Notes: generated by a model from the sequence alone, not told the origin. A stretch of DNA of 64,000 nucleotides from Xanthomarina sp. F2636L (GCF_026410195.1 NZ_JAPMLM010000058.1:248001-312000), one strand, 5' to 3'. Positions 51,560 to 61,801 are shown, counted from the first letter of the stretch. Made by a program: numbers and translations.

Positions 51560-51782
51560 GATTTTGTTGTTTTAACATGTTTAAATACATGTTTTCAACT
51601 TTGGTTCTTGCCCAAGGCGTTCTTCTTAAAAATTTTAAACTAGATTTTAAGGAAGGATTATCTTGAAAACAACGAATGTTTATTTGGTGACCCATATATT
51701 CCCATCCATAATGCGCTTCAAGCTCCGTTATTATTTGTTCAAGCTTAACACAATGTAAAGGGTTGTTTGGTTGTGTTTCCAT
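51543..51782 (-). CDS. VF530-family DNA-binding protein
   Basis: Protein of 79 residues with the whole VF530 domain (NNPLHCVKLEQIITELEAHYGW, INIRCFQDNPSLKSSLKFLRRTPWARTKVE). The fold is a small helical DNA-binding unit; the family often accompanies RhlE-type helicases. Here it starts 11 bp after the stop of the RhlE-like helicase gene on the same strand, so the two share a transcript. Its 3' end overlaps the DUF4421 gene by 17 bp. Confidence 0.93.
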   Translation of the reverse strand: METQPNNPLHCVKLEQIITELEAHYGWEYMGHQINIRCFQDNPSLKSSLKFLRRTPWARTKVENMYLNMLKQQNLKKES

Positions 51783-51793
51783 TTAAATTTCTT

Positions 51794-53071
51794 CTATCGT
51801 CTATTCGTTCTTTTTGGACGTCTAGAACTACTTGATTTATTGCTGCTATTAGATTTTTTTGAGCTTTGAGAGTGACTTTTGCTATTAGATCGTGAAGATC
51901 TTCCTCTACCTTGTTTTTTAGGTTCTGTAGAAGCATTTGGATCTGGTTCAAAGCCTTCCAAGATGTCTTTTGGGATTTTCATACCCACCAATTTTTCAAT
52001 ATCTCTTAAATATGTCGTTTCATCTGCACTAACTAAAGAAATGGCTTGACCACTTGCTCCTGCACGCCCAGTTCTGCCAATTCTATGTACGTAATCTTCT
52101 GAAATATTAGGAAGTTCAAAATTAACCACATGTGGTAATAAAGGAATATCCAATCCACGTGCTGCAATATCTGTTGCAACCAATACACGAACGCTTCCAT
52201 TTTTAAATCCTGCTAAAGCTTTGGTTCTAGCTCCTTGACTTTTATTTCCATGGATGGCAGCTGCTGAAATTCCAGCACTAATCATTTTTTTACAGAGTTT
52301 ATTGGCTCCATGTTTAGTTCTTGTAAATACCAATACTTGTTTCCAATTGCCATCTGAAATCAATTTGATAATTAAATCTGTTTTCTTTCCACTAGCAACA
52401 CGATACACTTTCTGGTTTATGGCGTCTACAGTTGTGTTTTCTGGAGTGGCTTCCACTTGAACAGGATGATGTAAAATCCCATTTGCAAGTTTTCTAATGT
52501 CTTTTGAAAAGGTTGCAGAAAACATCAGGTTTTGACGTTTTGCTGGCATCATGTTCATAATACGTTCTATATCACGTAAAAAACCCATGTCCAACATTCT
52601 ATCTGCTTCATCTAAAACTAAAATCTCAACATTTTTTAAAGATAAAAGTCCTTGATTTTGTAAATCTATTAAACGTCCTGGAGTTGCTACTAAAACATCA
52701 ATTCCTTGACGAAGCGTTGCAACTTGTGGTTTCTGATTAACGCCACCAAAAATAACAGCACTTCTTAAGTTTGTAAATTCGCTATACTCTTTTACGTTGG
52801 CATACACTTGTGCTGCCAATTCACGAGTTGGTGTTAATACTAAGGCGCGAATAGGTCTGAATTTTGTCTGTTCACTTTCAGAAAGAATATGTAATAAAGG
52901 CAATGTAAATCCAGCTGTTTTTCCAGTACCAGTTTGTGCAGATGCTAAAACATCTTTTCCATGTAAAATAGGTGGGATGGCTTTAAGTTGTATAGGAGAT
53001 GGTTCATTATATCCTTTTTTGCTGATAGCTTTAAGAATTGCTTCAGAAAGGCCTAATGTGTTAAATGACAT
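51794..53071 (-). CDS. rhlE: DEAD-box RNA helicase, RhlE-like
   Basis: Protein of 425 residues. It has the Q-motif [26 protein letters not shown] (motif I), [21 protein letters not shown] (DEAD), FSATFSKDI, and [10 protein letters not shown] (motif VI), the RhlE pattern. After residue 375 comes a disordered Ser/Lys/Arg-rich tail ([29 protein letters not shown]). It remodels RNA in ribosome assembly or decay. It is co-transcribed with the VF530 gene and lies about 3.8 kb from the CsdA-like helicase. Confidence 0.94.
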   Translation of the reverse strand: MSFNTLGLSEAILKAISKKGYNEPSPIQLKAIPPILHGKDVLASAQTGTGKTAGFTLPLLHILSESEQTKFRPIRALVLTPTRELAAQVYANVKEYSEFTNLRSAVIFGGVNQKPQVATLRQGIDVLVATPGRLIDLQNQGLLSLKNVEILVLDEADRMLDMGFLRDIERIMNMMPAKRQNLMFSATFSKDIRKLANGILHHPVQVEATPENTTVDAINQKVYRVASGKKTDLIIKLISDGNWKQVLVFTRTKHGANKLCKKMISAGISAAAIHGNKSQGARTKALAGFKNGSVRVLVATDIAARGLDIPLLPHVVNFELPNISEDYVHRIGRTGRAGASGQAISLVSADETTYLRDIEKLVGMKIPKDILEGFEPDPNASTEPKKQGRGRSSRSNSKSHSQSSKKSNSSNKSSSSRRPKRTNRR

Positions 53072-53086
53072 ATATTGTATTTGATA

Positions 53087-53128
53087 AATGGCAGATTAAA
53101 TGCCATTTTTTTGTTGGTTGCAAAGTTA
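53087..53128 (-). promoter_or_regulatory. Promoter box and leader hairpin of rhlE
   Basis: TAACTTTG on the minus strand (53128-53121) matches the -7 consensus. The leader of roughly 40 nt contains ATGGCA - TTTAATC - TGCCAT, a 6-bp hairpin just before the start codon. The -33 box is poor. Confidence 0.5.
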
Positions 53129-53361
53129 CAGCTAATTTTTTCGATGTTGTTTAATATTTGAATTTATTGACTTATTAACACCGAAATCTTGAAATCATTT
53201 TAAAAAGTATAAGAAACTTTGTGGTATCTTTAAATTTCAAGGAACATTAAATGATGTTTAATTTTTCAATTTCTTCTGTAAACGGTTAATATGTTTTTAT
53301 ATAAAATTGAGAATATTTTTTAATAGCATTTTTTTATGTAACTTTAAATCAGACAATTAAA

Positions 53362-54912
53362 ATGAAATTTAAATTATTTATAATGAAATACCTATTCTAT
53401 TTTTTTGTGTTATTTATTGTTTTTTCGTGCAAGAAAGAAAGTGAAAAAACAGACACTCTTGGGGTTGTAGAGTTTCAGGTTACTGGAAATGAAGCAGCTC
53501 AGGAATTTTTTGAAAAAGGACTTTTATTACTTCATAGTTTTGAATACGATGATGCTAGAGAAGCCTTCAAAGAAGCGCAACAAAAAGACCCAAACATGTC
53601 CATGGCATTTTGGGGAGAAGCTATGACTTATAACCATAGCCTTTGGGGAGAACAGGATTATGATGCAGGCTTTGCAGCAATTAAAAAAGCAAACCAGATT
53701 CAAGGTCCTAGAGAATATTCAGATATTGAACAGGGTTTTCTTGAGGCCATTGAAATTCTTTATACGCCCAAAACAGCTAAAGTTGAAAGAGATCAGGCTT
53801 ATAAGAATTATATGAAATCACTTCATGAAACGTATCCAGAAAATCAGGAAATAGCGGCCTTTTATGCCATCTCCTTATTGGGTTCTGTCCCAGAAGGTCG
53901 CGACGATGCTATTTATGGACAAGGTGCTGAAATTGCAAAAAAAGTTCTTGAGAAAAACCCAAAACATCCAGGAGCGCTTCATTATTTAATTCATTCTTAC
54001 GACGATCCGTATCATGCTGAATTGGCTTTCGATGCCGCCAATAGTTACTCTAAAGTGGCTCCAGACGCTAGTCATGCCTTACACATGCCTTCTCATATTT
54101 ATGTGGCTTTAGGAATGTGGGACGAAGTGATAAATTCTAATATCGATTCTTACCAAGCTAGTTTAAATAGAATGGAAAGGAAAGAGCTTGATAATAATGC
54201 TCGTGGCTATCATGCATTTCACTGGTTGCAATACGGGTATTTACAGAAGGGAGATTTCGATACAGCCAAACAAATGGTTTTAGACATGAAACAATATGTT
54301 CAAGAAACACCTAATGATAGAACTAAGAACTATTTGGTATTTTTAAAAGGAACATATTTAGTAGAAACCAATCAATGGGATTCAGATATTGCAAATATAG
54401 AAGTGGATGTTTCAAATTTGAATCTAACCATACAGTCGCAATATTATTATTTGGATGCTTATCGCGCTTTTTTAAAAGGAGACGTTGAAAAAGTTGAACG
54501 CGTTATAGATACCATGTCTAAAAAAATAGAAAAGGAATCTTTATTGGTTGAAAACTTAGATAGCGGATTTTCCATGTGTTCTTCTCTCTCTAGAAATACA
54601 CCTACAAAAATGGATGTTAAACAATCACAAGTAATGCTTCAACAAGTAAGAGCTTTAAAAGCTTGGTTAGAAAATGATGTGAATAAAACAGAAGACTTGT
54701 TAAAAGAATCCACCATCAAAGAACAAGCTATTAGCTATAGTTACGGACCTCCTGTAATTATTAAACCAACAAGCGAATTATATGCTGAATGGCTTATGAA
54801 GCAAGAAAGATATGAAGAAGCTATCCAGCAATACCAAGCAACTTTAGAAAGAGCAACAAAAAGACGTTTGGCAGTTGAAGGAATAGAAAAAGCTAGAAAA
54901 CAAAAAGTGTAA
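53362..54912 (+). CDS. TPR-repeat lipoprotein
   Basis: Protein of 516 residues with lipobox FIVFSC (Cys23; an internal ATG at 53383 could also start it). The mature part is helical with tetratricopeptide-like repeats: FFEKGLLLLHSFEYDDAREAF near residue 50, then MAFWGEAMTYNHSLWGEQDY, ALHYLIHSYDDPYHAELA, HMPSHIYVALGMWDEVI and, at the end, ERYEEAIQQYQATLERATKRR. The HYLIHSYD and HMPSH stretches are His-rich and conserved in this family, which suggests metal or enzyme function, but no activity is known. Confidence 0.8.
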   Translation: MKFKLFIMKYLFYFFVLFIVFSCKKESEKTDTLGVVEFQVTGNEAAQEFFEKGLLLLHSFEYDDAREAFKEAQQKDPNMSMAFWGEAMTYNHSLWGEQDYDAGFAAIKKANQIQGPREYSDIEQGFLEAIEILYTPKTAKVERDQAYKNYMKSLHETYPENQEIAAFYAISLLGSVPEGRDDAIYGQGAEIAKKVLEKNPKHPGALHYLIHSYDDPYHAELAFDAANSYSKVAPDASHALHMPSHIYVALGMWDEVINSNIDSYQASLNRMERKELDNNARGYHAFHWLQYGYLQKGDFDTAKQMVLDMKQYVQETPNDRTKNYLVFLKGTYLVETNQWDSDIANIEVDVSNLNLTIQSQYYYLDAYRAFLKGDVEKVERVIDTMSKKIEKESLLVENLDSGFSMCSSLSRNTPTKMDVKQSQVMLQQVRALKAWLENDVNKTEDLLKESTIKEQAISYSYGPPVIIKPTSELYAEWLMKQERYEEAIQQYQATLERATKRRLAVEGIEKARKQKV

Positions 54913-55051
54913 ATTACAATAAGAACTCCATGGTAAACAAGTTTAAACTATGTAGATTTTATATGGGTTTTATTGATATTTATCATGTTAATTATTATTG
55001 ATTTTTAGTAATATTGTAATAAATTACAACTTCAAATTTAAATTAAGCATT

Positions 55052-55351
55052 ATGAACATTATCATTCAATACGTAAATATGGATTCTAGTGAATCTTTAT
55101 CTAAATACACCACTGAAAAACTTGAAAAACTAGCAAAAAAATACGATTGGCTTATTGCTTGTGATGTTTTTTTTAAACAAGATAACAACCAAAAGGAACA
55201 AGGTAAAATTTGTAATATGGAATTGAGCCTTCCTGGGCCTCGAGTTTTTGCTACGTCAACAGAAAAGAATTTTGAATTGGCAGTAAAAGAAACCATAAAC
55301 GATTTAGATATTCAGCTTAAAAAAAGAAAGCAAACATTTACAACTCATTAG
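55052..55351 (+). CDS. hpf: Ribosome hibernation-promoting factor (HPF/RaiA family)
   Basis: Protein of 99 residues from the ATG at 55052. A TTG 54 bp upstream keeps the frame open, but family members begin at IIIQYVNMDSSESL. It has the beta-alpha-beta-beta-beta-alpha HPF fold: SSESLSKYTTEKLEKLAKKY, CDVFFKQDNN, NMELSLPGPRVFATS, NFELAVKETINDLDIQLKKRK. It lodges in the ribosome decoding centre in stationary phase. Bacterial short HPF has the same size. A terminator follows. Confidence 0.9.
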   Translation: MNIIIQYVNMDSSESLSKYTTEKLEKLAKKYDWLIACDVFFKQDNNQKEQGKICNMELSLPGPRVFATSTEKNFELAVKETINDLDIQLKKRKQTFTTH

Positions 55352-55368
55352 GTTTTAAAATCTTAAAT

Positions 55369-55414
55369 ATAAAAAGTCACGTATTCAAAATGTATTGAAT
55401 TCGTGGCTTTTTTT
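55369..55414 (+). terminator. Terminator after hpf
   Basis: AAAGTCACG - T - ATTCAA - loop - TTGAAT - T - CGTGGCTTT, a long stem with one G-T pair, then a T-run. Confidence 0.88.
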
Positions 55415-55509
55415 TTGTATTCCTAAAAGGAGAAAATTCTTCAATGAATCGTAATTTGGAATTTAGTTTTTGTTATTTGGAATTTATTTTTTCTAATCCC
55501 TTTTTTGAA

Positions 55510-55983
55510 CTATTGATGATGATATGGTTCGTTTTTTAAAATGGTAAAACCTCTATAAAGTTGTTCTACAACAAACAACCGAATCATTTGGTGAGAAAAT
55601 GTCATTTTAGATAAAGATAGTTTTCCTTGGGCTTTATTATAAACATCATTAGAAAAACCATATGGACCGCCAATAACAAATACTAATTGTTTAATTCCAG
55701 AATTCATATGTTTTTGTAAATATTCCGAAAAGCCTACTGAACTCAATTGTTTGCCATTCTCATCTAATAATATCAAAACATCTGTAGTTTGCAGCTTGTT
55801 TAAAATTAATTCGCCTTCCTTTTGTTTTTGCTGTTCTTCACTTAAATTTTTAACTTTTTTTAAGTCAGGGATAATTTCAAATTCAAATTTTATATAGAAG
55901 CCTAAGCGTTTCTGATAATCGTCTATCAAGGCTTGAAGCTGTTTGTTGTCTGTTTTGCCAATGGTAAGGAGTTTTATTTGCAT
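55510..55983 (-). CDS. rlmH: 23S rRNA pseudouridine(1915) N3-methyltransferase
   Basis: SPOUT enzyme of 157 residues starting MQIKLLTIGKTDNKQLQALI. An earlier frame opening at 56067 adds 28 residues not seen in the family, so the ATG at 55983 is used. Landmarks are LLDENGKQLSSVGFSEYL, VFVIGGPYGFSNDV (the knot) and LSKMTFSHQMIRLFVVEQLYRGFTI plus the short tail NEPYHHQ. It methylates pseudouridine 1915 of 23S rRNA. It is alone on this strand, facing nadC. Confidence 0.95.
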   Translation of the reverse strand: MQIKLLTIGKTDNKQLQALIDDYQKRLGFYIKFEFEIIPDLKKVKNLSEEQQKQKEGELILNKLQTTDVLILLDENGKQLSSVGFSEYLQKHMNSGIKQLVFVIGGPYGFSNDVYNKAQGKLSLSKMTFSHQMIRLFVVEQLYRGFTILKNEPYHHQ

Positions 55984-56177
55984 GTTTTCTTTAATTGGGT
56001 CGTCACTTCTGGCGCAATCGAGAAACGAGACCATATTTTTGCCTTTCGACTCTATTCGAAAGGACATTCTTATTAATTATCTAAATCAATCACAAATTTA
56101 CATTTTAATTAGAATTAAGAATTTAGAATGTAAATAATTTGTTTTTCAATTAGTATTTTTACATCAAATTAAGGAAC

Positions 56178-57035
56178 ATGATTACACAAGAACAATTCGA
56201 TAAAGAAATAGAAATAATTGTAGCAAATGCGATTCGTGAAGATGTTGGTGATGGAGATCATAGCTCATTAGCTTGCATTCCAGATACTGCAACAGGGAAA
56301 GCTAAACTTTTGGTAAAAGACGAAGGCGTTATTGCTGGGGTAGAATTCGCAAAAATAGTTTTTAGTTATATAGATAAAAACTTGAAAGTAGAAACTCTTA
56401 TCGAGGATGGTTCTAAAGTAAAATATGGAGATATTGTGTTTTTTGTAGAAGGAGCTTCTCAGTCTATTTTAAAAGCTGAAAGATTGGTGTTAAATGCTAT
56501 GCAACGTATGAGTGCCATTGCAACAAAAACCAAACAGTTTGTCGATTTGCTTGAAGGTACTGGAACAAAAATCTTAGATACTAGAAAAACCACTCCTGGA
56601 ATTCGTGCTTTAGAAAAGTGGGCTGTAAAAATTGGAGGTGGAGAAAACCATCGATTTGCGTTGTATGACATGATTATGCTTAAGGACAATCATATCGATT
56701 TTTCTGGTGGAATTACAAAAGCTCTAGACAAAACCAAAGCCTACTTAAAAAATACAAATAGAGATTTAAAAATTATTGTCGAAGCTAGAAATTTAGATGA
56801 AATTAAAGAAATTCTTGAAAGTAAAGGTGTTTACAGAATATTAATTGATAATTTTAATTATGAAGATACTAGAAAGGCCGTAGCCTTGATTGGCGATACT
56901 TGTTTAACCGAATCTTCAGGAGGTATTAATGAAAAAACCATTAGAAAATATGCTGAATGTGGTGTGGATTATATCTCGTCGGGAGCTTTAACCCATTCGG
57001 TATATAATATGGATTTAAGCTTAAAAGCCGTATAA
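56178..57035 (+). CDS. nadC: Nicotinate-nucleotide diphosphorylase (carboxylating)
   Basis: Enzyme of 285 residues of NAD synthesis, joining quinolinate and PRPP. Motifs are REDVGDGDHSSLACI near the start, LNAMQRMSAIAT, the active-site LDTRKTTPGIRALEKWAVKIGGGENHRF stretch (residues 133-160), LKDNHIDF and the closing ESSGGINEKTIRKYAECGVDYISSGALTHS. Its length is typical. The membrane protein gene follows 85 bp later. Confidence 0.96.
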   Translation: MITQEQFDKEIEIIVANAIREDVGDGDHSSLACIPDTATGKAKLLVKDEGVIAGVEFAKIVFSYIDKNLKVETLIEDGSKVKYGDIVFFVEGASQSILKAERLVLNAMQRMSAIATKTKQFVDLLEGTGTKILDTRKTTPGIRALEKWAVKIGGGENHRFALYDMIMLKDNHIDFSGGITKALDKTKAYLKNTNRDLKIIVEARNLDEIKEILESKGVYRILIDNFNYEDTRKAVALIGDTCLTESSGGINEKTIRKYAECGVDYISSGALTHSVYNMDLSLKAV

Positions 57036-57120
57036 CTCTTAAATTTAATGTTCAAGATTCTAAAGTTGATTTTATTGTGTATTAACCTTGAATTATAAAT
57101 ATAAAACTTAGAACTAGCCA

Positions 57121-58062
57121 ATGACAAAACCAATAGAAGATAAATTAAGTAAAATTCCTGTTTTAAATTGGATACTCAAATTCTTAAAACAAATTAAACT
57201 TCCAGGTTTAGAAGGGCTTTCATTATACGATTTAACTGAATTATACATTATTGGAATTGGAAGAGGTGCTTTAACCACAAGAGCAAGTGCCATTGCATTT
57301 AACTTTTTTACGGCTATATTTCCATTTTTGCTTTTTATTCTAATCGTGATTCCATTAATACCTATAGATGATTTTAGAATAGAATTCTTGAATTTTTTAA
57401 ACTCTTTTTTGCCTCCAAGTACATCAGATTTTTTCTTTAATAGTATTTTTGAAAATATAGAATCTACAAACCGTGGTGGTCTTTTATCTTCTGTTTTTTT
57501 AGTGTCTATTTTTTTAATGGCGAATGGTATTAATGCCGTATTTGCAGGATTTGAAAGCTCCTACCATGAGCAATTAAGCAGAAATATTATTAAACAGTAT
57601 TTTTTTGCTTTAGGAGTAGCTTTAATTTTAGCTTTTTTATTAATAATTACTGTAGTAATACTTGGTTACTTTGAAATATATGTTCTTGGAAATCTTGAGA
57701 TTTATGGTGTTTTAGAAAAAAGCAACAATCAATTTTGGATTACGATAGCTAAATATGTGTTTTTTGTTATTATGGTATATTTAGCAACGGCCATTCTGTA
57801 TTATTTTGGAACTAGAGAAGGTAAAGCATCAAAATTTTTCTCTATTGGAGCTTTGTTTACTACTGTTTTAATTATTTTAAGCTCTTATTTATTTGGAATT
57901 TATATAGAAAATTTCTCCCAGTATAATGAGCTATATGGCTCCATTGGAGCCTTATTAATCTTGCTATTTTATCTATGGTTAAACTCTAATATTTTGCTTT
58001 TAGGTTACGAATTGAATGCCTCTTTGAATAGATTGAAAAAAATAAATAAAAATTATGTATAA
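57121..58062 (+). CDS. YihY/BrkB-family membrane protein
   Basis: Inner-membrane protein of 313 residues with six hydrophobic helices. TTRASAIAFNFFTAIFPFLL opens the family domain, and SIGALLILLFYLWLNSNILLLGYELNASL closes it. Function is unknown; earlier names as ribonuclease BN or virulence factor BrkB are not supported. The DUF2147 gene starts 8 bp before its stop, so the two are coupled. Confidence 0.93.
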   Translation: MTKPIEDKLSKIPVLNWILKFLKQIKLPGLEGLSLYDLTELYIIGIGRGALTTRASAIAFNFFTAIFPFLLFILIVIPLIPIDDFRIEFLNFLNSFLPPSTSDFFFNSIFENIESTNRGGLLSSVFLVSIFLMANGINAVFAGFESSYHEQLSRNIIKQYFFALGVALILAFLLIITVVILGYFEIYVLGNLEIYGVLEKSNNQFWITIAKYVFFVIMVYLATAILYYFGTREGKASKFFSIGALFTTVLIILSSYLFGIYIENFSQYNELYGSIGALLILLFYLWLNSNILLLGYELNASLNRLKKINKNYV

Positions 58063-58477
58063 AGTATTGCTGCTTGTATTTTTATTGCCATTAACAACGA
58101 ATGCGCAAGATATTTATGGAAAATGGAAAACAATTGATGACGAAACAGGTAAGGCCAAATCAACGGTAGAAATTTTCAAAAAAGACGGAAAGGCTTTTGG
58201 TAAGATTATTGAAATTTATAGCAGTATAGATAAAGATGCACTTTGTACTACATGTGAAGGTGCAGATTATAATAAACCAGTTTTAGGATTAACCATTATT
58301 AAAAACCTAACTCAAGATGGTATTTATTTCAAGAACGGAACCATTTTGGATCCTGAAGATGGAAAAACATACAATTGTAGACTGTCTTTAGATAAAGACA
58401 ATCCTAATATATTAATGGTTAGAGGTTATATTTCTTTCTTGTATGCCACACAATATTGGGAACGCATTGAGAGTTAA
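58055..58477 (+). CDS. DUF2147 exported protein
   Basis: Protein of 140 residues. The signal peptide is MYKVLLLVFLLPLTTNAQ, followed by DIYGKWKTIDDETGKAKSTVEIFKKDGKAFGKIIEI and, later, NLTQDGIYFKNGTILDPEDGKTYNCRL. This is the lipocalin-like DUF2147 pattern, including a CTTCEG pair of cysteines that may form a disulfide. It is periplasmic, of unknown ligand. It overlaps the YihY gene by 8 bp. Confidence 0.92.
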   Translation: MYKVLLLVFLLPLTTNAQDIYGKWKTIDDETGKAKSTVEIFKKDGKAFGKIIEIYSSIDKDALCTTCEGADYNKPVLGLTIIKNLTQDGIYFKNGTILDPEDGKTYNCRLSLDKDNPNILMVRGYISFLYATQYWERIES

Positions 58478-58513
58478 AGCGTATTTTATCCAAACACTAA
58501 ACACCAGAAACGA

Positions 58514-60964
58514 TTGCATTATATAGACGTCATACTTCCCATACCAATTCCAAAACTATTTACCTATAGTATTACGGAAGCTGAGGCTGGTTTTTTAAAA
58601 CCTGGTATGCGAGTGTCTGTACCTTTTGGAAAAGCAAAAATCTATACGGCTTTGGTGTCTAGCATTCATACTAATGAACCCCATGCTTATGAAGCTAAGG
58701 AAATTCATCAAATTTTAGACGATGAAGCTATTGTTACCAAAAAACAACTAGAGCATTGGCAGTGGATTTCAGAATACTATATGTGTACTTTAGGTGATGT
58801 GATGCGAGCAGCATTACCAAATGCTTTTTTATTAGAAAGTGAAACCATAATTACAAAAAACCAGGAGACACATGTTGCAGAAACGGATTTAAAAGACGAT
58901 GAGTTTTTAATTTATGATGCGTTACATCATCAATCATTACTTAAAATACAAGATGTTGCAGGTATTTTAGATAAAAAAAATGTGCTTCCAGTTATTAAAA
59001 GCCTCTTAGATAAACAAGTGATTTTAGTTGAAGAAGAAATCTATGAAAAATATAAGCCCAAATTAGTACGTTATGTAAAATTGCAGGCTAAATTTTCTTC
59101 TGAAACAAACTTGCAAAATCTATTGGAAGACTTAAGTCGCGCTCCAAAACAAAGGGAGGTTGTTTTAACTTTGTTTTCTCTTTCAGCACAAACAAAGAAA
59201 CCGATTAAAGTATCAGAGCTAACCGAAAAAAGCAAGACATCGTCAGCGATTATTAAATCGTTAATAGATAAAGATATTCTTGAGGAATACCATATTCAAA
59301 CAGATAGAATTGAATACTCAGGAGAAGAGAATAATCCATTAAAGCAGTTAAGCGAAGCTCAAAAAACAGCTTTTCAGGACATACAATCCTCATTTGGAAC
59401 CTATAATATCACCTTGTTGCATGGTGTTACTTCTTCGGGGAAAACGGAGATATATGTCAAATTAATTGAAACCATTTTAAGGCAAGGAAAACAGGTTCTT
59501 TATTTGTTGCCGGAAATTGCTCTTACAACACAATTAGTAAACAGATTACAAGATTATTTTGGAGAACAAGTGGCTGTTTTTCATTCAAAATATTCGTCTC
59601 AAGAACGTGTTGAAGTTTGGAATCATGTGTTACAGAATACATCTAAAGCACAAGTTGTTATTGGAGCGCGTTCTTCAGTCTTGTTGCCATTTCACGATTT
59701 AGGATTGGTTATTGTAGACGAAGAGCATGAGTCGTCCTATAAGCAATTTGATCCAGCACCAAGATATCACGCCAGGGATACGGCTATCGTTTTGGCGCAT
59801 TTATTTCGATGTAAAACCCTTTTAGGGTCAGCTTCGCCAAGTGTGGAGAGTTATTATAATACCAAGCTTGAAAAGTATGGTTTGGTGGAGTTAACTACCC
59901 GATACAACAATGTTTTAATGCCAGATATTGAACTTGTCGATATAAAAGACAAGCAAAAGCGCAAGCGAATGACAGGTCATTTTAGCGACAGATTGATTGA
60001 AGAGATGACTGAAACTCTCGAAGCTGGACATCAAATTATTTTGTTTCAGAATAGAAGAGGGTTTTCACCTATTGTGGAATGTACAACTTGTGGCGTATCG
60101 CCTCAATGTCCAAATTGCGATGTTAGTTTAACCTATCATCAATATAAAGATCAGTTACGGTGTCATTATTGTGGTTATCACGCTGTTATGATTAAGTCTT
60201 GTGAAGCTTGTGGGAGTACAGACTTAGATAATAAAGGTTTTGGAACCCAGCAGGTAGAAGAGGAGGTAAGTAAACTTTTTCCAAATAACAAAGTGGCTAG
60301 AATGGATTTGGATACTACCAGAGGAAAATATGGCTACGAGAAAATAATTACAGCTTTTGAGCAACAGGAAGTAGATATTTTAGTGGGAACACAAATGTTA
60401 ACAAAAGGATTGGATTTTAGGCATGTAAAACTTGTTGGTATTATGAATGCAGATAACATGCTTAACTTTCCAGATTTTAGAGCCCATGAACGTAGTTTTC
60501 AATTGATGTTGCAAGTATCCGGGAGAGCTGGAAGAACCGAAGAGAGAGGAAAGGTTTTAATTCAAACTTACAATCCGTATCATAAAATCTTACAGCAAGT
60601 AACGACTAATTCATATATGGAAATGTATGAAGAACAAATGGACGAAAGACGTAATTTTAAATATCCACCCATTTATAGATTGATAAAAATAACCTTAAAA
60701 CATCGTAATTATAATAAGGTAAATGTGGCTGCAGATTGGTATGCTAAATCTTTAAGACTGGTGTTTAAAAGTGATGTATTAGGTCCGGAATTCCCTCCTG
60801 TGTCTAGGATTCGCAATCAATTTATAAAACATATTATTGTTAAAATCCCACCTAAACAGTCCGTAGTAAAAACAAAAGAAGCCATTATTAAAATTAATAA
60901 TAGCTTCTTGTCTGTAAAAGATTTTAGGGCTGTAAGAGTTATTTTAAATGTTGATAATTACTAG
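58514..60964 (+). CDS. priA: Primosomal protein N' (replication restart helicase)
   Basis: Protein of 816 residues. The N-terminal 3'-DNA-binding domain is followed by the helicase core with HGVTSSGKTEIYVKLI (Walker A) near residue 303, LVIVDEEHESSYKQ (DEEH), and LLGSASPSVES. The zinc-binding Cys clusters are CTTCGVSPQCPNCDVSL and CHYCGYHAVMIKSCEACGS. GRAGRTEERGKVLIQTYNP closes it. It restarts stalled replication forks. The start appears to be TTG at 58514, since no ATG is available and the next residues match the family N-terminus. Confidence 0.96.
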   Translation: MHYIDVILPIPIPKLFTYSITEAEAGFLKPGMRVSVPFGKAKIYTALVSSIHTNEPHAYEAKEIHQILDDEAIVTKKQLEHWQWISEYYMCTLGDVMRAALPNAFLLESETIITKNQETHVAETDLKDDEFLIYDALHHQSLLKIQDVAGILDKKNVLPVIKSLLDKQVILVEEEIYEKYKPKLVRYVKLQAKFSSETNLQNLLEDLSRAPKQREVVLTLFSLSAQTKKPIKVSELTEKSKTSSAIIKSLIDKDILEEYHIQTDRIEYSGEENNPLKQLSEAQKTAFQDIQSSFGTYNITLLHGVTSSGKTEIYVKLIETILRQGKQVLYLLPEIALTTQLVNRLQDYFGEQVAVFHSKYSSQERVEVWNHVLQNTSKAQVVIGARSSVLLPFHDLGLVIVDEEHESSYKQFDPAPRYHARDTAIVLAHLFRCKTLLGSASPSVESYYNTKLEKYGLVELTTRYNNVLMPDIELVDIKDKQKRKRMTGHFSDRLIEEMTETLEAGHQIILFQNRRGFSPIVECTTCGVSPQCPNCDVSLTYHQYKDQLRCHYCGYHAVMIKSCEACGSTDLDNKGFGTQQVEEEVSKLFPNNKVARMDLDTTRGKYGYEKIITAFEQQEVDILVGTQMLTKGLDFRHVKLVGIMNADNMLNFPDFRAHERSFQLMLQVSGRAGRTEERGKVLIQTYNPYHKILQQVTTNSYMEMYEEQMDERRNFKYPPIYRLIKITLKHRNYNKVNVAADWYAKSLRLVFKSDVLGPEFPPVSRIRNQFIKHIIVKIPPKQSVVKTKEAIIKINNSFLSVKDFRAVRVILNVDNY

Positions 60965-61663
60965 TTAAGTAATGTTGTTTAGGGCATCAACTAGTTGTGT
61001 TTTTTTGTTTCGGCTTAATGGAATTTCATAAGCACCAACTTCAACATTTTTACTATTAAATCTGTCAATTTTATCTAAATTAACAATATACGATTTGTGA
61101 ATTCGTAGAAACTTTCCTTCAGGAAGTTCCGCTTCAAAAGCTTTCATAGTTGAGAGTACCACTAAACTTGTTTCTTCTGTAACAAGTTTTACGTAATCTC
61201 CAAGAGCTTCAATCCACTTAATGTCTTTTATATATACTTTACGTTTTTTAAGGTTACTTTTTACAAAAATATGTTCACCTTCAGTTTCGTTAAAGTCTAA
61301 TTTTAATTTGTGTTGCTCTACAGCTTTGTCAACAGCAGTATTAAAACGTTCTCTTGTTATAGGTTTGTGTAAATAATCTGTAGCATCGTAATTAAATGCT
61401 TTAAAGGCATATTCTGTTTTACCAGTAACAAAAATAATTTGGGGTTTGTTGTTTAGTACATCCAAAAGTTCGAACCCATTTAAAACAGGCATTTCAATAT
61501 CTAAAAATATTAAATCTACTTTGTGGGTATTAAGTCCATTTTTAGTCTCTAGGGCACTATTGTATTCTGCAATCAAGTTAAGCGAAGGGTGATTTTCAAT
61601 TAACTTAACAATGGAGAGGCGCTGAATTGCTGAGTCATCAACTACTACACAGTTTAAAGTCAT
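60965..61663 (-). CDS. LytTR-family response regulator
   Basis: Protein of 232 residues. Receiver domain residues 1-120 carry acidic D9 and D10, phosphoacceptor D55 in LIFLDIEMPVLNGFELL, and the Thr/Lys switch in FVTGKTEYAFKAF and HKPI. The LytTR DNA-binding domain covers about residues 130-230 (KSNLKKRKVYIKDIKWIEALGDYVKLV, HKSYIVNLDKIDRF). The paired histidine kinase is not in the window. Its stop abuts priA (convergent, no gap). Target genes are unknown. Confidence 0.95.
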   Translation of the reverse strand: MTLNCVVVDDSAIQRLSIVKLIENHPSLNLIAEYNSALETKNGLNTHKVDLIFLDIEMPVLNGFELLDVLNNKPQIIFVTGKTEYAFKAFNYDATDYLHKPITRERFNTAVDKAVEQHKLKLDFNETEGEHIFVKSNLKKRKVYIKDIKWIEALGDYVKLVTEETSLVVLSTMKAFEAELPEGKFLRIHKSYIVNLDKIDRFNSKNVEVGAYEIPLSRNKKTQLVDALNNIT

Positions 61664-61801
61664 AACATTTAGTTTATTTCGGTTAAGATATCGACAATAG
61701 TACGAAAAATTCGGTTAAAAACCAAAAAACATCGGTAAAACGTTAATTTTAACATATTTTAACATTTTGGTTATTTGCTGTCAAATATGTTTTAATTAAT
61801 G

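Noticed and set aside
55984-56067. Longer N-terminus for RlmH
   Set aside because: The 28 extra residues are not part of the family; the conserved start MQIKLLTIGK is at 55983.
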